Shown here in pieces: positions 1-7,861 of a stretch of DNA of 11,544 nucleotides. Below the pieces are notes generated by a model, which saw only the letters and a list, made by a program, of their open reading frames with translations, did no database searches and was not told the DNA's origin. Position 1 is the first letter of the stretch, and every line of letters starts with the position of its first letter. The stretch is from an uncultured Rikenellaceae bacterium (GTDB lineage: Bacteria > Bacteroidota > Bacteroidia > Bacteroidales > Rikenellaceae). The position numbers and the translations under genes were made by a program. The stretch lies in contig CASDWR010000076.1 of NCBI GenBank assembly GCA_949284665.1, positions 1-11,544 on the forward strand, given 5' to 3'.

Positions 1-593
1 CGAGGACTACCCGTTTCGTTTGCAGTCAACGAGGAAATCGTTACCTGAGTCCCTTCATACGTAGCCTGACACCAACTTTGAGCAGCAGATTCAACCGATA
101 CGCTAAAAGTGCTGACATTAGAAGTAATGGACACAAGGCCCACGCTGTTGGCAGCGCCTTTCAGGGTAACAGTTGCAGGCTCGACTGTCAATGTCGGTTC
201 GATATCATCATTCTCTGCCTGGACTACGGTCAATTTCTTAACTGTAGTATTGTAAGACAAACCGGCATAAACATTAACCGTACCCGTACGGGGGTTCACG
301 TCCTCATTGGCGGTCAGGGACGTTACCGTTACTACATTCCCGTTAAGTTCTGCTTTCAACCACGATTTGCAAGAGTAATCAACCTCTACCGAAAGGGATT
401 CGCTGTCGCTTGTGAGCGTTGCAGTTGCCGTACTTCCGGCATCCTTGCCCAGATTTACGCTTTCGGGGGAGATGGTAAGAGACGCTTCTTCGAGTACTTC
501 TCCCGCATCGCCAAAATCTTCACCCGAAGAGGTGCAAGCAATCATTCCAACCATAGACATGACTGCCATCAAATTCACAAAATAGTTTTTCAT
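1..593 (-). CDS. BACON-domain lipoprotein, N-terminal part (runs off left edge)
   Basis: Reading the minus strand from the ATG at 593-591 gives 197 open codons that continue past the window edge, so the C-terminus is missing. Residues 1-20 form a lipoprotein signal peptide ending in the lipobox GMIAC, with Cys20 as the lipidated residue. The residues after it (CTSSGEDFGDAGE) are acid-rich, like the lipoprotein export signal that sends Bacteroidota lipoproteins to the cell surface. Two tandem BACON-like beta-sandwich domains follow, at about 40-125 and from 135 to the edge. Their matching parts are SWLKAEL..VTVTSLTANE and SWCQATY..VTISSLTANE, each followed by a PR pair. BACON domains are known as carbohydrate- or mucin-binding or spacer modules at the N-terminus of PUL proteins. 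The missing part could be a surface glycan-binding protein or an enzyme; the sequence does not decide. It starts 39 bases after the GH43-type gene, probably in the same operon. The leader is AT-rich with no clear Shine-Dalgarno site. Confidence 0.85.
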   Translation of the reverse strand, partial: MKNYFVNLMAVMSMVGMIACTSSGEDFGDAGEVLEEASLTISPESVNLGKDAGSTATATLTSDSESLSVEVDYSCKSWLKAELNGNVVTVTSLTANEDVNPRTGTVNVYAGLSYNTTVKKLTVVQAENDDIEPTLTVEPATVTLKGAANSVGLVSITSNVSTFSVSVESAAQSWCQATYEGTQVTISSLTANETGSP

Positions 594-632
594 TACGATT
601 AAAATTTAGGTTTATTTGTGTTTTATCGATAT

Positions 633-2462
633 CTATTTCTCGTTGGATAGTTTTTCGGTAACGGTTACACCTTCCGTAATTCCGTTTTCGTTATAACTGT
701 CCACCTGATAATAATATTTCACCCCTTTGATCAGAATATGCAGATTAAGGTGATCGATGTACCCACCTTTTACCTGAATTGTCTGATTCAGAAAATCGGG
801 AGCGACACCGAACCGTACCAAATAGCCGTCGGCATCATTCACCTTTTCCCATTTGAGCGAAGCAAACCGCTCGTCGTCGGCATGACGGACCGCTTCCACC
901 TTTTCTACTTTCGAAGGTGCCTCACCGTATCCGTGACCGAAAAGACGCAGATCACGGATGGCAAACTTCCCATGATCCATCGCATGATGATTTACGATTT
1001 TCACATAGGCTGCATCCACCGGTTCCTGAAGTTCGATATAATCATGGGGATTGACACGTTTGTTGTCTCGACGATCGACCAATTTCGTCCACTTTTCTCC
1101 ATCCATCGAGGTATAGAGCACATAGGAGGTATAATCTTCTTCCGCCACGACACTCTCGTCAGGATCCTGTTCTCCGAAATTAATCTGTATGGCATGGATG
1201 CTCTTCGTCCCATCGAGGTCCATCATCAGCCATTCACCTGGATCGCCACTGAGGGCTGACCACCAGGTCCTTACATTTTCGTCAGCCGCAAGTTCAGTCG
1301 GGCAACCGCTCAATGCCGACGAAGCGATACACCTTTTACCGTAAGAGAGATTCCACCAACCGGCCAGATATCCATCCTTTTCCGCATCGAATTTTTTCTG
1401 TGGCAGGAGCATCGGATAATCACCAAGCAACGTATGGACCTTCATTCTCCCCTGCTCGTCAAATGTTACGGGGAAAAGACCCAAACGACGTTCGAATTCG
1501 TTCCGATTTCCGACCCACATGGTCGTGATCTGCCACCAGTTCCCGTATTTGTCCTTAAAGACGCTGCTATGGCCTGCGCCACCGATAAAACCACCGACTT
1601 TCAAGGATACGGGATTGTAGTCCTGTTCCACGAAACCTTCGTTCGGTTTATCACTAACCATCACCACATCGCAATACCAGATGCTGATCGTGCCGGGGGT
1701 AGCGAATTGCAAATAATAGCGGCCGTTGTTCTTGACGATCCACGAACCTTCCGGGCAGGGCAACCATTCGAAACGGCCTTTCCAGTCTCCTGCATCGATT
1801 TCATCGAATACCTCTCGGCGACCGAAATGGTAACCGCCCCGGCATTCGTTCACATCGGTAATGTAATCGAGTAACAGACGTTCCGAGCCGGGGATTTCGG
1901 TCATTGTCTCCGGGTCGAGTTCGAAACACTTGATCGACTGGTTGGTACCGAGGCCATGGAATACGAAGTAGCGGCCCTCGTCGATGAAAAGCGTCGGATC
2001 GGACAATCTGCGAATACGTCCGCACACTTCCCATTGTCCGCTTTCAGGATCGGACGAACGAATAATGTCCACCTCTTTCTGCGAACGGTTGCGATTGAGT
2101 TTTATGAAATAGATATAATTCTCATCGGCTGCCACGGCAGGTGCGACATAACTGCCGTCATTGAGTGCAGACTCATGAATCGACTCATCGAAATAGACAT
2201 TTTTCCAGGTCATCAAGTCATCCGAAACACGATAACCGCCTATGTCGTGCGTAGCGAAAAGGTAATACTTGTCCTTAAACAGGACGATAACCGGGTCAGC
2301 AGATGTTCGGCCTTGAGGTTGATCGGCTTTGAATGTACCCCAACCGTAATCCAAATCCAACGGGTTGCAATAGGTCGTATACTCTTTTTTGGAGCAGTTT
2401 CGACCGCAACCCCATAAAATACCCAACAGGATAATGGCTGCTAATGGGAAAAATTTTTTCAT
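633..2462 (-). CDS. GH43-type beta-propeller glycosidase lipoprotein with F5/8 type C and FN3 domains
   Basis: The 609-residue protein begins with a lipoprotein signal peptide (lipobox ILWGC, Cys19), so it should be anchored in a membrane. Residues 50-355 look like a five-bladed GH43 propeller. Asp56 in SADP fits the general base, Asp155 in SDPTLF the pKa-modulating Asp, and Glu238 in PEGSW the general acid. His299 in GAGHSS matches the His that coordinates the central metal in many GH43 enzymes. The general acid motif is EGSW rather than the common EGP. Residues 370-510 are an F5/8 type C (discoidin, CBM32-like) domain: it opens near ASSALSG and closes with IRDLRLFGHG. Residues 515-605 resemble a fibronectin type III domain. 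GH43 and related propellers commonly remove arabinose, xylose or galactose, but the subfamily and sugar cannot be read from sequence here. The residues after Cys19 (GRNCSKKEY) lack an acidic export signal, which favours a periplasm-facing anchor. It lies 52 bases downstream of the GH20 gene. Confidence 0.8.
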   Translation of the reverse strand: MKKFFPLAAIILLGILWGCGRNCSKKEYTTYCNPLDLDYGWGTFKADQPQGRTSADPVIVLFKDKYYLFATHDIGGYRVSDDLMTWKNVYFDESIHESALNDGSYVAPAVAADENYIYFIKLNRNRSQKEVDIIRSSDPESGQWEVCGRIRRLSDPTLFIDEGRYFVFHGLGTNQSIKCFELDPETMTEIPGSERLLLDYITDVNECRGGYHFGRREVFDEIDAGDWKGRFEWLPCPEGSWIVKNNGRYYLQFATPGTISIWYCDVVMVSDKPNEGFVEQDYNPVSLKVGGFIGGAGHSSVFKDKYGNWWQITTMWVGNRNEFERRLGLFPVTFDEQGRMKVHTLLGDYPMLLPQKKFDAEKDGYLAGWWNLSYGKRCIASSALSGCPTELAADENVRTWWSALSGDPGEWLMMDLDGTKSIHAIQINFGEQDPDESVVAEEDYTSYVLYTSMDGEKWTKLVDRRDNKRVNPHDYIELQEPVDAAYVKIVNHHAMDHGKFAIRDLRLFGHGYGEAPSKVEKVEAVRHADDERFASLKWEKVNDADGYLVRFGVAPDFLNQTIQVKGGYIDHLNLHILIKGVKYYYQVDSYNENGITEGVTVTEKLSNEK

Positions 2463-2514
2463 TGTATCAACTGTTATTGTTTTTGCTTGTAATTTTATTA
2501 TTTATGTTTCTGTG

Positions 2515-4797
2515 TCAGTCAACGGTAATTTCGTCTATCATAATTAATTTATGAGGTTCGGTTTTGGCCGATATTTTCAAATAACGGGCTTTGAAGCCTC
2601 CGGTTCGCACGGGAAAGTTTTCATAAGCCAGCGAGCGTTCATCCGGATCGATATGGTCATAAATCTTGACCAGAGAGTAAGTGTTCCCGTCGATCGACGA
2701 AGAGACCTCAAGCCGTTCCGGGAAAAGCATCTTTCGTTCTGTCATTTGCAGAAAGCCCAAATCTATCTGTTTCAAATCGCGAACCTTTTCCAAATCGATC
2801 ACCACTTCCATCTTCTCCTCAAACCCTTGCCAATTCTCGTTGACCCGAAACTTGTCTCCGTATTTACCATCGGTCAGAGCCATCGCACCCCCGCTGCGAT
2901 ATTTTGTAAAACGGGGGGTAACATACTCCACCTGTTTACGATAGGCCTGATTCTGCGGAACGACCCATTGGATCGTAGGACTTTCCATCAACGTATCGCC
3001 GCGAAAAAGTGCGGCCATTACCTGGCATCGTTCTTTTATGCGGAAGGGGCCCATATAGAGCGGCGATTCGGCAGTCGGTACCGTTCCGTCCGTAGTATAA
3101 CGGATCACCGGGTCAAGCTGTTCGGACTCAAGCGCAATCTTGGCTCCATTCGACAAATAGTTCACTTTGACATCAACGCGGAACGACGATCTCGAAAAAT
3201 TGTATCCCAACCGTCCGTAGATCGACCTTATTTCGCGTTGTTTTTCAAGGAAATGTGTCCAACTGCGCGTTTCGGGTGCAGACCACATCGCCTCTGCCGT
3301 AGCTCCAAGCCGAGGCAGCAACATATATTCCAGGTGGTGGCTGTCAGGAATATACTCCGTCCATACGCAGGCCTGCGCGCCAAGAATCCGGTCAACCAGT
3401 TTTTTACTCATGTTTTGCGGAACAGGGTCGAACGAATAGGCGGTGCGCAAAGAGGTTACGAATGCCGAACGGTTCGAGGGTTCGAATTCAGGATTGGCCT
3501 GATAAAAATTCAGATAACACATCAACGAAGGTGTCATAATGACATCGTGGCCTTGTCGGGCAGCCTCACGTCCTCCTTCATATCCTCTCCAAGACATCAC
3601 AACCGCACCATCGGCAAGTCCTCCCTGCAAAATTTCATCCCATCCGACAGCCACACGCCCTTTGGTTTGGAGATAACGGGTCACCCGACGGATAAAATAC
3701 GACTGCAACTCCTCTTCATCGGCAAGTTTCTCCTCAGCCATACGTTGTTGACATGCGGGACACTTTTTCCATTGCGTTTTGGACACTTCATCTCCCCCGA
3801 TATGGATATATTTGGAGGGGAAGAGATCCAAAACTTCATCCAATACGTTTTCGACAAACTCGAAAGTCTCTTCTTTGCCCGCACAAAGCACACTGTTTCC
3901 AATTGCGACACCACCGACAGGGACGGTCAGCCGTTTGCCTTCGCACGAGAATTCAGGATATGCGGAAAAGACGGCCACCGTATGTCCGGGCATGTCGATT
4001 TCGGGTACGACAGTGATTCCCAATCGATCGGCATAAGCCACAATCTGACGAATATCGTCCTGCGTATAATATCCTCCATAAGTTGCTTTTTCGCCCTCTT
4101 GTTGCGGGAGCCGTTTTTTCCAATGCTGGCCAAGACGGTCTGCACGCCATGCTGCCACCTCGGTCAACAAAGGATATTTTTTGATCTCAATCCGCCAACC
4201 GTGATTGTCCGTCAAATGCCAATGGAAGCGGTTGATTTTGTGGAGTGCAAGAATATCCAAAAAGCGCATGACATCTTCTTTCGGGAAAAAGTGGCGCGAC
4301 ACGTCGAGCATCGCCCCTCTCCAACCGAAACGGGGATAATCTTTTATCGTAACAGACTGAACACGATAAGGAGCCTCCTGTGGCATCAACTGCAAAAACG
4401 TTTCGGCAGCATACAACAGGCCCGAAGATGAATTGGCCCTCAACAAAACACCCTTCCGCGATACCTCAAGAAGATATCCCTCATCGGGAAGATTTAGCGT
4501 CGTATCGATAACCAATGCGATTCCTTTCGCGACATTTGGCAAATTGTGTCCGAGATGCAATCCGGTTAGCAGTTGCAACTGACGGTCAAAGAAATCGGCC
4601 ACTGCCGCCGTTCCTTCCTGCGAGGCGTCGTACTCCAGTGATACGGCATGGGTCACTTCAAAACTGCGATGCCATCTGTGATGTTTTACTTCAACGGGTT
4701 CGGGTATGACGTGCACCTTACGACGGGGTTGCTCGGCGAATACCATGATCCCGCCGAGAACCGCCAATGCAAGCACACCGAACAAAACCCGTTTCAT
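2515..4797 (-). CDS. GH20 beta-N-acetylhexosaminidase with C-terminal F5/8 type C domain
   Basis: This is an exo-acting enzyme that removes terminal beta-linked GlcNAc or GalNAc by substrate-assisted catalysis. From the ATG at 4797 it has 760 residues. Residues 1-22 form a type I signal peptide (cut probably after VFA), so it is periplasmic or secreted. Residues 26-148 are the GH20b domain that precedes the barrel. The catalytic barrel spans about 155-523. It contains HWHLTDNHGWRIE (193-204), MPGH (269-272), the catalytic pair Asp336-Glu337 in HIGGDEV, the CPAC motif (346-349), GWDE (385-388), MSWRG and VWTEY. Residues 543-613 resemble the chitobiase/hexosaminidase C-terminal module (RYTTDGT). 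Residues 618-760 are an F5/8 type C domain. The segment usually read as Y-(F/L)-D-Y-Y-Q is YLNFYQ here, so the usual Asp is Asn. The frame could start 7 codons earlier at a TTG (4818) that overlaps the upstream gene, but the ATG gives a cleaner signal peptide. Confidence 0.93.
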   Translation of the reverse strand: MKRVLFGVLALAVLGGIMVFAEQPRRKVHVIPEPVEVKHHRWHRSFEVTHAVSLEYDASQEGTAAVADFFDRQLQLLTGLHLGHNLPNVAKGIALVIDTTLNLPDEGYLLEVSRKGVLLRANSSSGLLYAAETFLQLMPQEAPYRVQSVTIKDYPRFGWRGAMLDVSRHFFPKEDVMRFLDILALHKINRFHWHLTDNHGWRIEIKKYPLLTEVAAWRADRLGQHWKKRLPQQEGEKATYGGYYTQDDIRQIVAYADRLGITVVPEIDMPGHTVAVFSAYPEFSCEGKRLTVPVGGVAIGNSVLCAGKEETFEFVENVLDEVLDLFPSKYIHIGGDEVSKTQWKKCPACQQRMAEEKLADEEELQSYFIRRVTRYLQTKGRVAVGWDEILQGGLADGAVVMSWRGYEGGREAARQGHDVIMTPSLMCYLNFYQANPEFEPSNRSAFVTSLRTAYSFDPVPQNMSKKLVDRILGAQACVWTEYIPDSHHLEYMLLPRLGATAEAMWSAPETRSWTHFLEKQREIRSIYGRLGYNFSRSSFRVDVKVNYLSNGAKIALESEQLDPVIRYTTDGTVPTAESPLYMGPFRIKERCQVMAALFRGDTLMESPTIQWVVPQNQAYRKQVEYVTPRFTKYRSGGAMALTDGKYGDKFRVNENWQGFEEKMEVVIDLEKVRDLKQIDLGFLQMTERKMLFPERLEVSSSIDGNTYSLVKIYDHIDPDERSLAYENFPVRTGGFKARYLKISAKTEPHKLIMIDEITVD

Positions 4798-4804
4798 AAA
4801 CTTC
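4798..4804 (-). promoter_or_regulatory. Stop-start junction with purine-rich ribosome-binding-like run
   Basis: On the minus strand the upstream gene stops with TAA (4807-4805), followed by GAAGTTT and the ATG of the GH20 gene. The AAGAAG formed across the stop codon is the only Shine-Dalgarno-like run here and lies close to the ATG. Spacing of 7 bases suggests translational coupling. This junction supports the ATG at 4797 over the in-frame TTG at 4818. Confidence 0.4.
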
Positions 4805-7800
4805 TTACCATATTTCAAGTACAGGGGCCTGATCCGAGCCTGCGGCGGATATCACCGCAACCCGTCCGTTATCATAATCATCACCCGGTTCGCGCAACTC
4901 ACGAACCAACATGAAGGTCACACCCTGTTTCATGTGTCTCTTCACCACTTCGGTCACATCGAGCCGATGGTAGTCCGCATAAGCGTCAACGGCAAGTTCA
5001 CCTGCCACGAAACAGTTAACTCCGACACCGACAGCCCGAGCTTCGTTTTCGGCCAAGGCCGGAGCTTCATTCCATGTCAAACGACCGTTTTTCCACGCTT
5101 CCTGTTCCATACAATAGACATGGAAACGGAAAGGTATCTCACCCGTATCGCATGCACCATGCACACCGAGCACGATTCGACCGGCCTTTTCCAGATCGAC
5201 ATCTTCCAGATCAAAATGGATGTACGAGACACTGTTTTTCTCACCCGTACGCGCATTCATCTCTATGGAAAGTTGATCGACAGGCTGATGCCTGTCTGCT
5301 TCGGAACCGCCACGAACTACTGCACATTTATCGGCGAATATACTGCGGACCGTTGTATTTTCTCCGGGGCGAAGAGTCAACAAGCCGACGCTCCTACCTG
5401 GCAATGTCAATACCAGTAATCCATTTTCGGATGTACGGAGCAAGGCGGCCTCACCGTATTTTCGATCGCTCACCTGTTCGTAAACAACCGGAGTACCAGG
5501 TTTCACCCCGAGTTCGCGCATATCGATCACCATATTGTAATTCACCGGATTGCGTTGTACGAGCCACACATACATGTTTCCCGACAAGGAATCCATCGAG
5601 GCACATACATCCAGATCGGCATCTCGTACGGACAACTCGCTTTTGAGCAATGGTCGCTGTTCCTTGAATCCTTTTGCAAAAAGTCTCACTACCTGAGCAG
5701 TCCTTTGCACACCGCTTACGTCATAACTTTCCTCTGCGGCGGAAAGCGTATTGGGACCGAAAAGTTTCACCTCACGGAGCATTACTTTTCCCTTGTCGTT
5801 AAGATTGACACGAATTTTGGATGTGACAACGGGTTTTTCGAATGTATAATAGACCTGAGCGTATCGGGAATTCTCATCCGAAGCATCCTCGATCGACGTC
5901 CATTCGGATCCGTTCCACGCCTCGACACTCAATGAGCGAACACGATCGGGAGCAGTAAAGACGCCATACGAAGAACCGGTATAGATAGCGATTCCTCCCA
6001 ACTGTTGTTCCTTTTCCAGATCGATCTCGACCCATTTCGGATCATCAGAAGTAAACGTCCATGCCGAAGCATCCGATTTGTCGCCATCCGTAACCCGAGC
6101 GACATCGGATCCCATATCCGTACCGCAAGCGGTAACGCTTTTCCCAAAAGCCAAATTCTCGTATGCATCTTCGGCAAACCTTTTACCTTTCCAAACGAAA
6201 TGATGTCCCGACTTGATACCGCGGGGATAAGTGCTGCTGCGGGTATTGGCGAATTTAAAGGCCCACATGCCATAACCGCCTCCAAGCATATTGTTCGTAT
6301 AAATTCCCGCCCATTCGGTAAAGAGTGAAGGTGAATCCATCGTCTCCTCCTTATCGATCAAATAGGCATTCATCCAACGACCGATTTCGGTAAACACGAT
6401 CGGTTTGGTCCTGCCTTCGGGATGATTCCGGCGCAAAATCCCGTCGATACTTTGCACCTTGGACACATAACCGGCAGCAGGCAAATTATAGGAGTGGGTA
6501 GAAAAGATGTCGACCTGATCCTTGTCGCATTTTTCACCCCTGTAATCCACCATCTCCGATGCGGCGATCTTAGCCCACCAGTTCGTGTTGGTACCGGCAG
6601 TCACCGGACCGACGAACCGAGGTTTCAGCTCTTTGCCATAAAGGCGATTCACATCACCGACTGCCTGATGAATCGCGTCCGAGGTAATCCGCATCAATTC
6701 GATATAGGTATCGAGAGGCATCGGGCCGGCATTACGATGATTGGGTTCGTTTTTCATGGCAAACATTTCCACATCACCTCTTTTTGCCGCGTAAAACGCC
6801 AATGCATAATAACTTTGCCAAAGTTCCCATTTGTTCTGCCATGTGGTGGTGTAACGCTCCTTGCTCATACCGCTCTGAACAAGTACGTCGATGCCGAGTT
6901 TCTTCAGTTCGTCGAGCGCATAATCGAACACCATTGAGTTGGTTGAGGAGACCGGTTCGGCAGCTTTTTGTGCGATGGAATCCCACTGTATGAATTCGCG
7001 GCTTTCCGGATTCTCGAGGAAACGAGCCTTGAGACGTTCAAAATCTCCGAGCGAAGATACCGTACTGAGCGTATCGATCCACCGCCGCGATACATAGGTA
7101 TTGAGTTCGGCCCATACCCGTACAGCATTCACATTCGAATATTCGAGCCATCCCGAAGCATTATAACCGGGCAGATAATATCCCTGATTGTACCCTACGT
7201 ACTTCATGGTTTTACCCACGACTTCGGGTTTGAATTTTACAAACACACCGGTACGTCTATCTGCCGAAGGCAGCGTATTGTCGGCATTGTTCATTACCGG
7301 AGGGGCCATCAATCCGTTTACGCGACCGTACCCTTCCAATTCGATGATGCGGATAGGTTCGCCATCGGAGGAAACGAGACGGAAACGGAAAGAGGTAATT
7401 GCCGACGGGAAACGGAACACGATCCGGTCAAGACGGTTTTCCGTAGTCATAGTCTCGGATATGTCGGTCCAGTTTGCATCATCCCAATACTGGATGATAA
7501 AGTTTTTCATGTTCCAGAAACCGGCTGTCTGTCCCTTTTCTCCTTCGTTTTTCTCGTTTTCGGGGATTCCCGTATAAATGACTACCGAATCGATATCGCA
7601 ATAACGAGGCAATGTCAGCTCCAACACATGGGGAGGACGTGAATCACTGGCCGACATCCAGGTTGATTTTCTGGAAATCGCACCATCCACAACGTTCTTT
7701 GCGGGGTATTTGCTATGGTTGGACGAAGCGTCCACATCCGCATTACGGAACAAGTTCGTTTGCGCCATTCCGGCTTCCGACAACCACAATGCGACTACCC

Positions 7801-7852
7801 AGACTATCGCTATTTTAGAATATTGTCTTATGTTCATATCTCTTCTACTCAT
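4805..7852 (-). CDS. Multimodular clan GH-A-type glycosidase with two F5/8 type C domains and a DNRLRE-like domain
   Basis: The 1015-residue protein has a type I signal peptide ending near GMAQ (residue 31) and no lipobox, so it should be periplasmic or secreted. Residues 33-176 are a first F5/8 type C domain. Residues 200-565 look like a TIM barrel: Glu369 in MKNEPNH fits the clan GH-A acid/base (Asn-Glu at strand 4) and Glu489 in VFTEIGRW fits the nucleophile at strand 7. Residues 565-700 are a second F5/8 type C domain (ENLAFGKSVTACG to REVKLFG). Residues 710-830 look like the beta-sandwich that normally packs on such barrels. Residues 835-1015 resemble a DNRLRE/CBM96-type domain (RLTWNEAPAL). 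Overall appearance recalls GH39, GH79 or GH86 (agarase/porphyranase) enzymes, but I cannot assign the family or substrate. The gene starts 9 bases after the GH2-like gene. An in-frame ATG at 7837 (Met6), preceded by AGAAGAGAT, gives a shorter signal peptide and is an equally good start. Confidence 0.75.
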   Translation of the reverse strand: MSRRDMNIRQYSKIAIVWVVALWLSEAGMAQTNLFRNADVDASSNHSKYPAKNVVDGAISRKSTWMSASDSRPPHVLELTLPRYCDIDSVVIYTGIPENEKNEGEKGQTAGFWNMKNFIIQYWDDANWTDISETMTTENRLDRIVFRFPSAITSFRFRLVSSDGEPIRIIELEGYGRVNGLMAPPVMNNADNTLPSADRRTGVFVKFKPEVVGKTMKYVGYNQGYYLPGYNASGWLEYSNVNAVRVWAELNTYVSRRWIDTLSTVSSLGDFERLKARFLENPESREFIQWDSIAQKAAEPVSSTNSMVFDYALDELKKLGIDVLVQSGMSKERYTTTWQNKWELWQSYYALAFYAAKRGDVEMFAMKNEPNHRNAGPMPLDTYIELMRITSDAIHQAVGDVNRLYGKELKPRFVGPVTAGTNTNWWAKIAASEMVDYRGEKCDKDQVDIFSTHSYNLPAAGYVSKVQSIDGILRRNHPEGRTKPIVFTEIGRWMNAYLIDKEETMDSPSLFTEWAGIYTNNMLGGGYGMWAFKFANTRSSTYPRGIKSGHHFVWKGKRFAEDAYENLAFGKSVTACGTDMGSDVARVTDGDKSDASAWTFTSDDPKWVEIDLEKEQQLGGIAIYTGSSYGVFTAPDRVRSLSVEAWNGSEWTSIEDASDENSRYAQVYYTFEKPVVTSKIRVNLNDKGKVMLREVKLFGPNTLSAAEESYDVSGVQRTAQVVRLFAKGFKEQRPLLKSELSVRDADLDVCASMDSLSGNMYVWLVQRNPVNYNMVIDMRELGVKPGTPVVYEQVSDRKYGEAALLRTSENGLLVLTLPGRSVGLLTLRPGENTTVRSIFADKCAVVRGGSEADRHQPVDQLSIEMNARTGEKNSVSYIHFDLEDVDLEKAGRIVLGVHGACDTGEIPFRFHVYCMEQEAWKNGRLTWNEAPALAENEARAVGVGVNCFVAGELAVDAYADYHRLDVTEVVKRHMKQGVTFMLVRELREPGDDYDNGRVAVISAAGSDQAPVLEIW

Positions 7853-7861
7853 GTTTCCGGT

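Noticed and set aside
78..602. A 174-codon plus-strand open frame at the left edge
   Set aside because: The minus strand encodes a lipoprotein signal peptide and tandem BACON repeats in the same bases; the plus frame has no recognisable content.
2551..4431. A 626-codon open frame on the plus strand opposite the GH20 gene
   Set aside because: It lies wholly antisense to a strongly supported GH20 enzyme, its product shows no recognisable domain or signal peptide, and its composition looks like a reverse-strand reading of biased codons.
4798..4818. TTG at 4818 as the start of the GH20 gene
   Set aside because: It overlaps the upstream gene by 14 bases, whereas the ATG at 4797 follows the upstream stop and gives a compact signal peptide.
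4805..7852. Firm GH86 agarase/porphyranase assignment for the clan GH-A-type enzyme
   Set aside because: Only general clan GH-A motifs are recognisable; without a profile search the family call, and an algal substrate, would be a guess.
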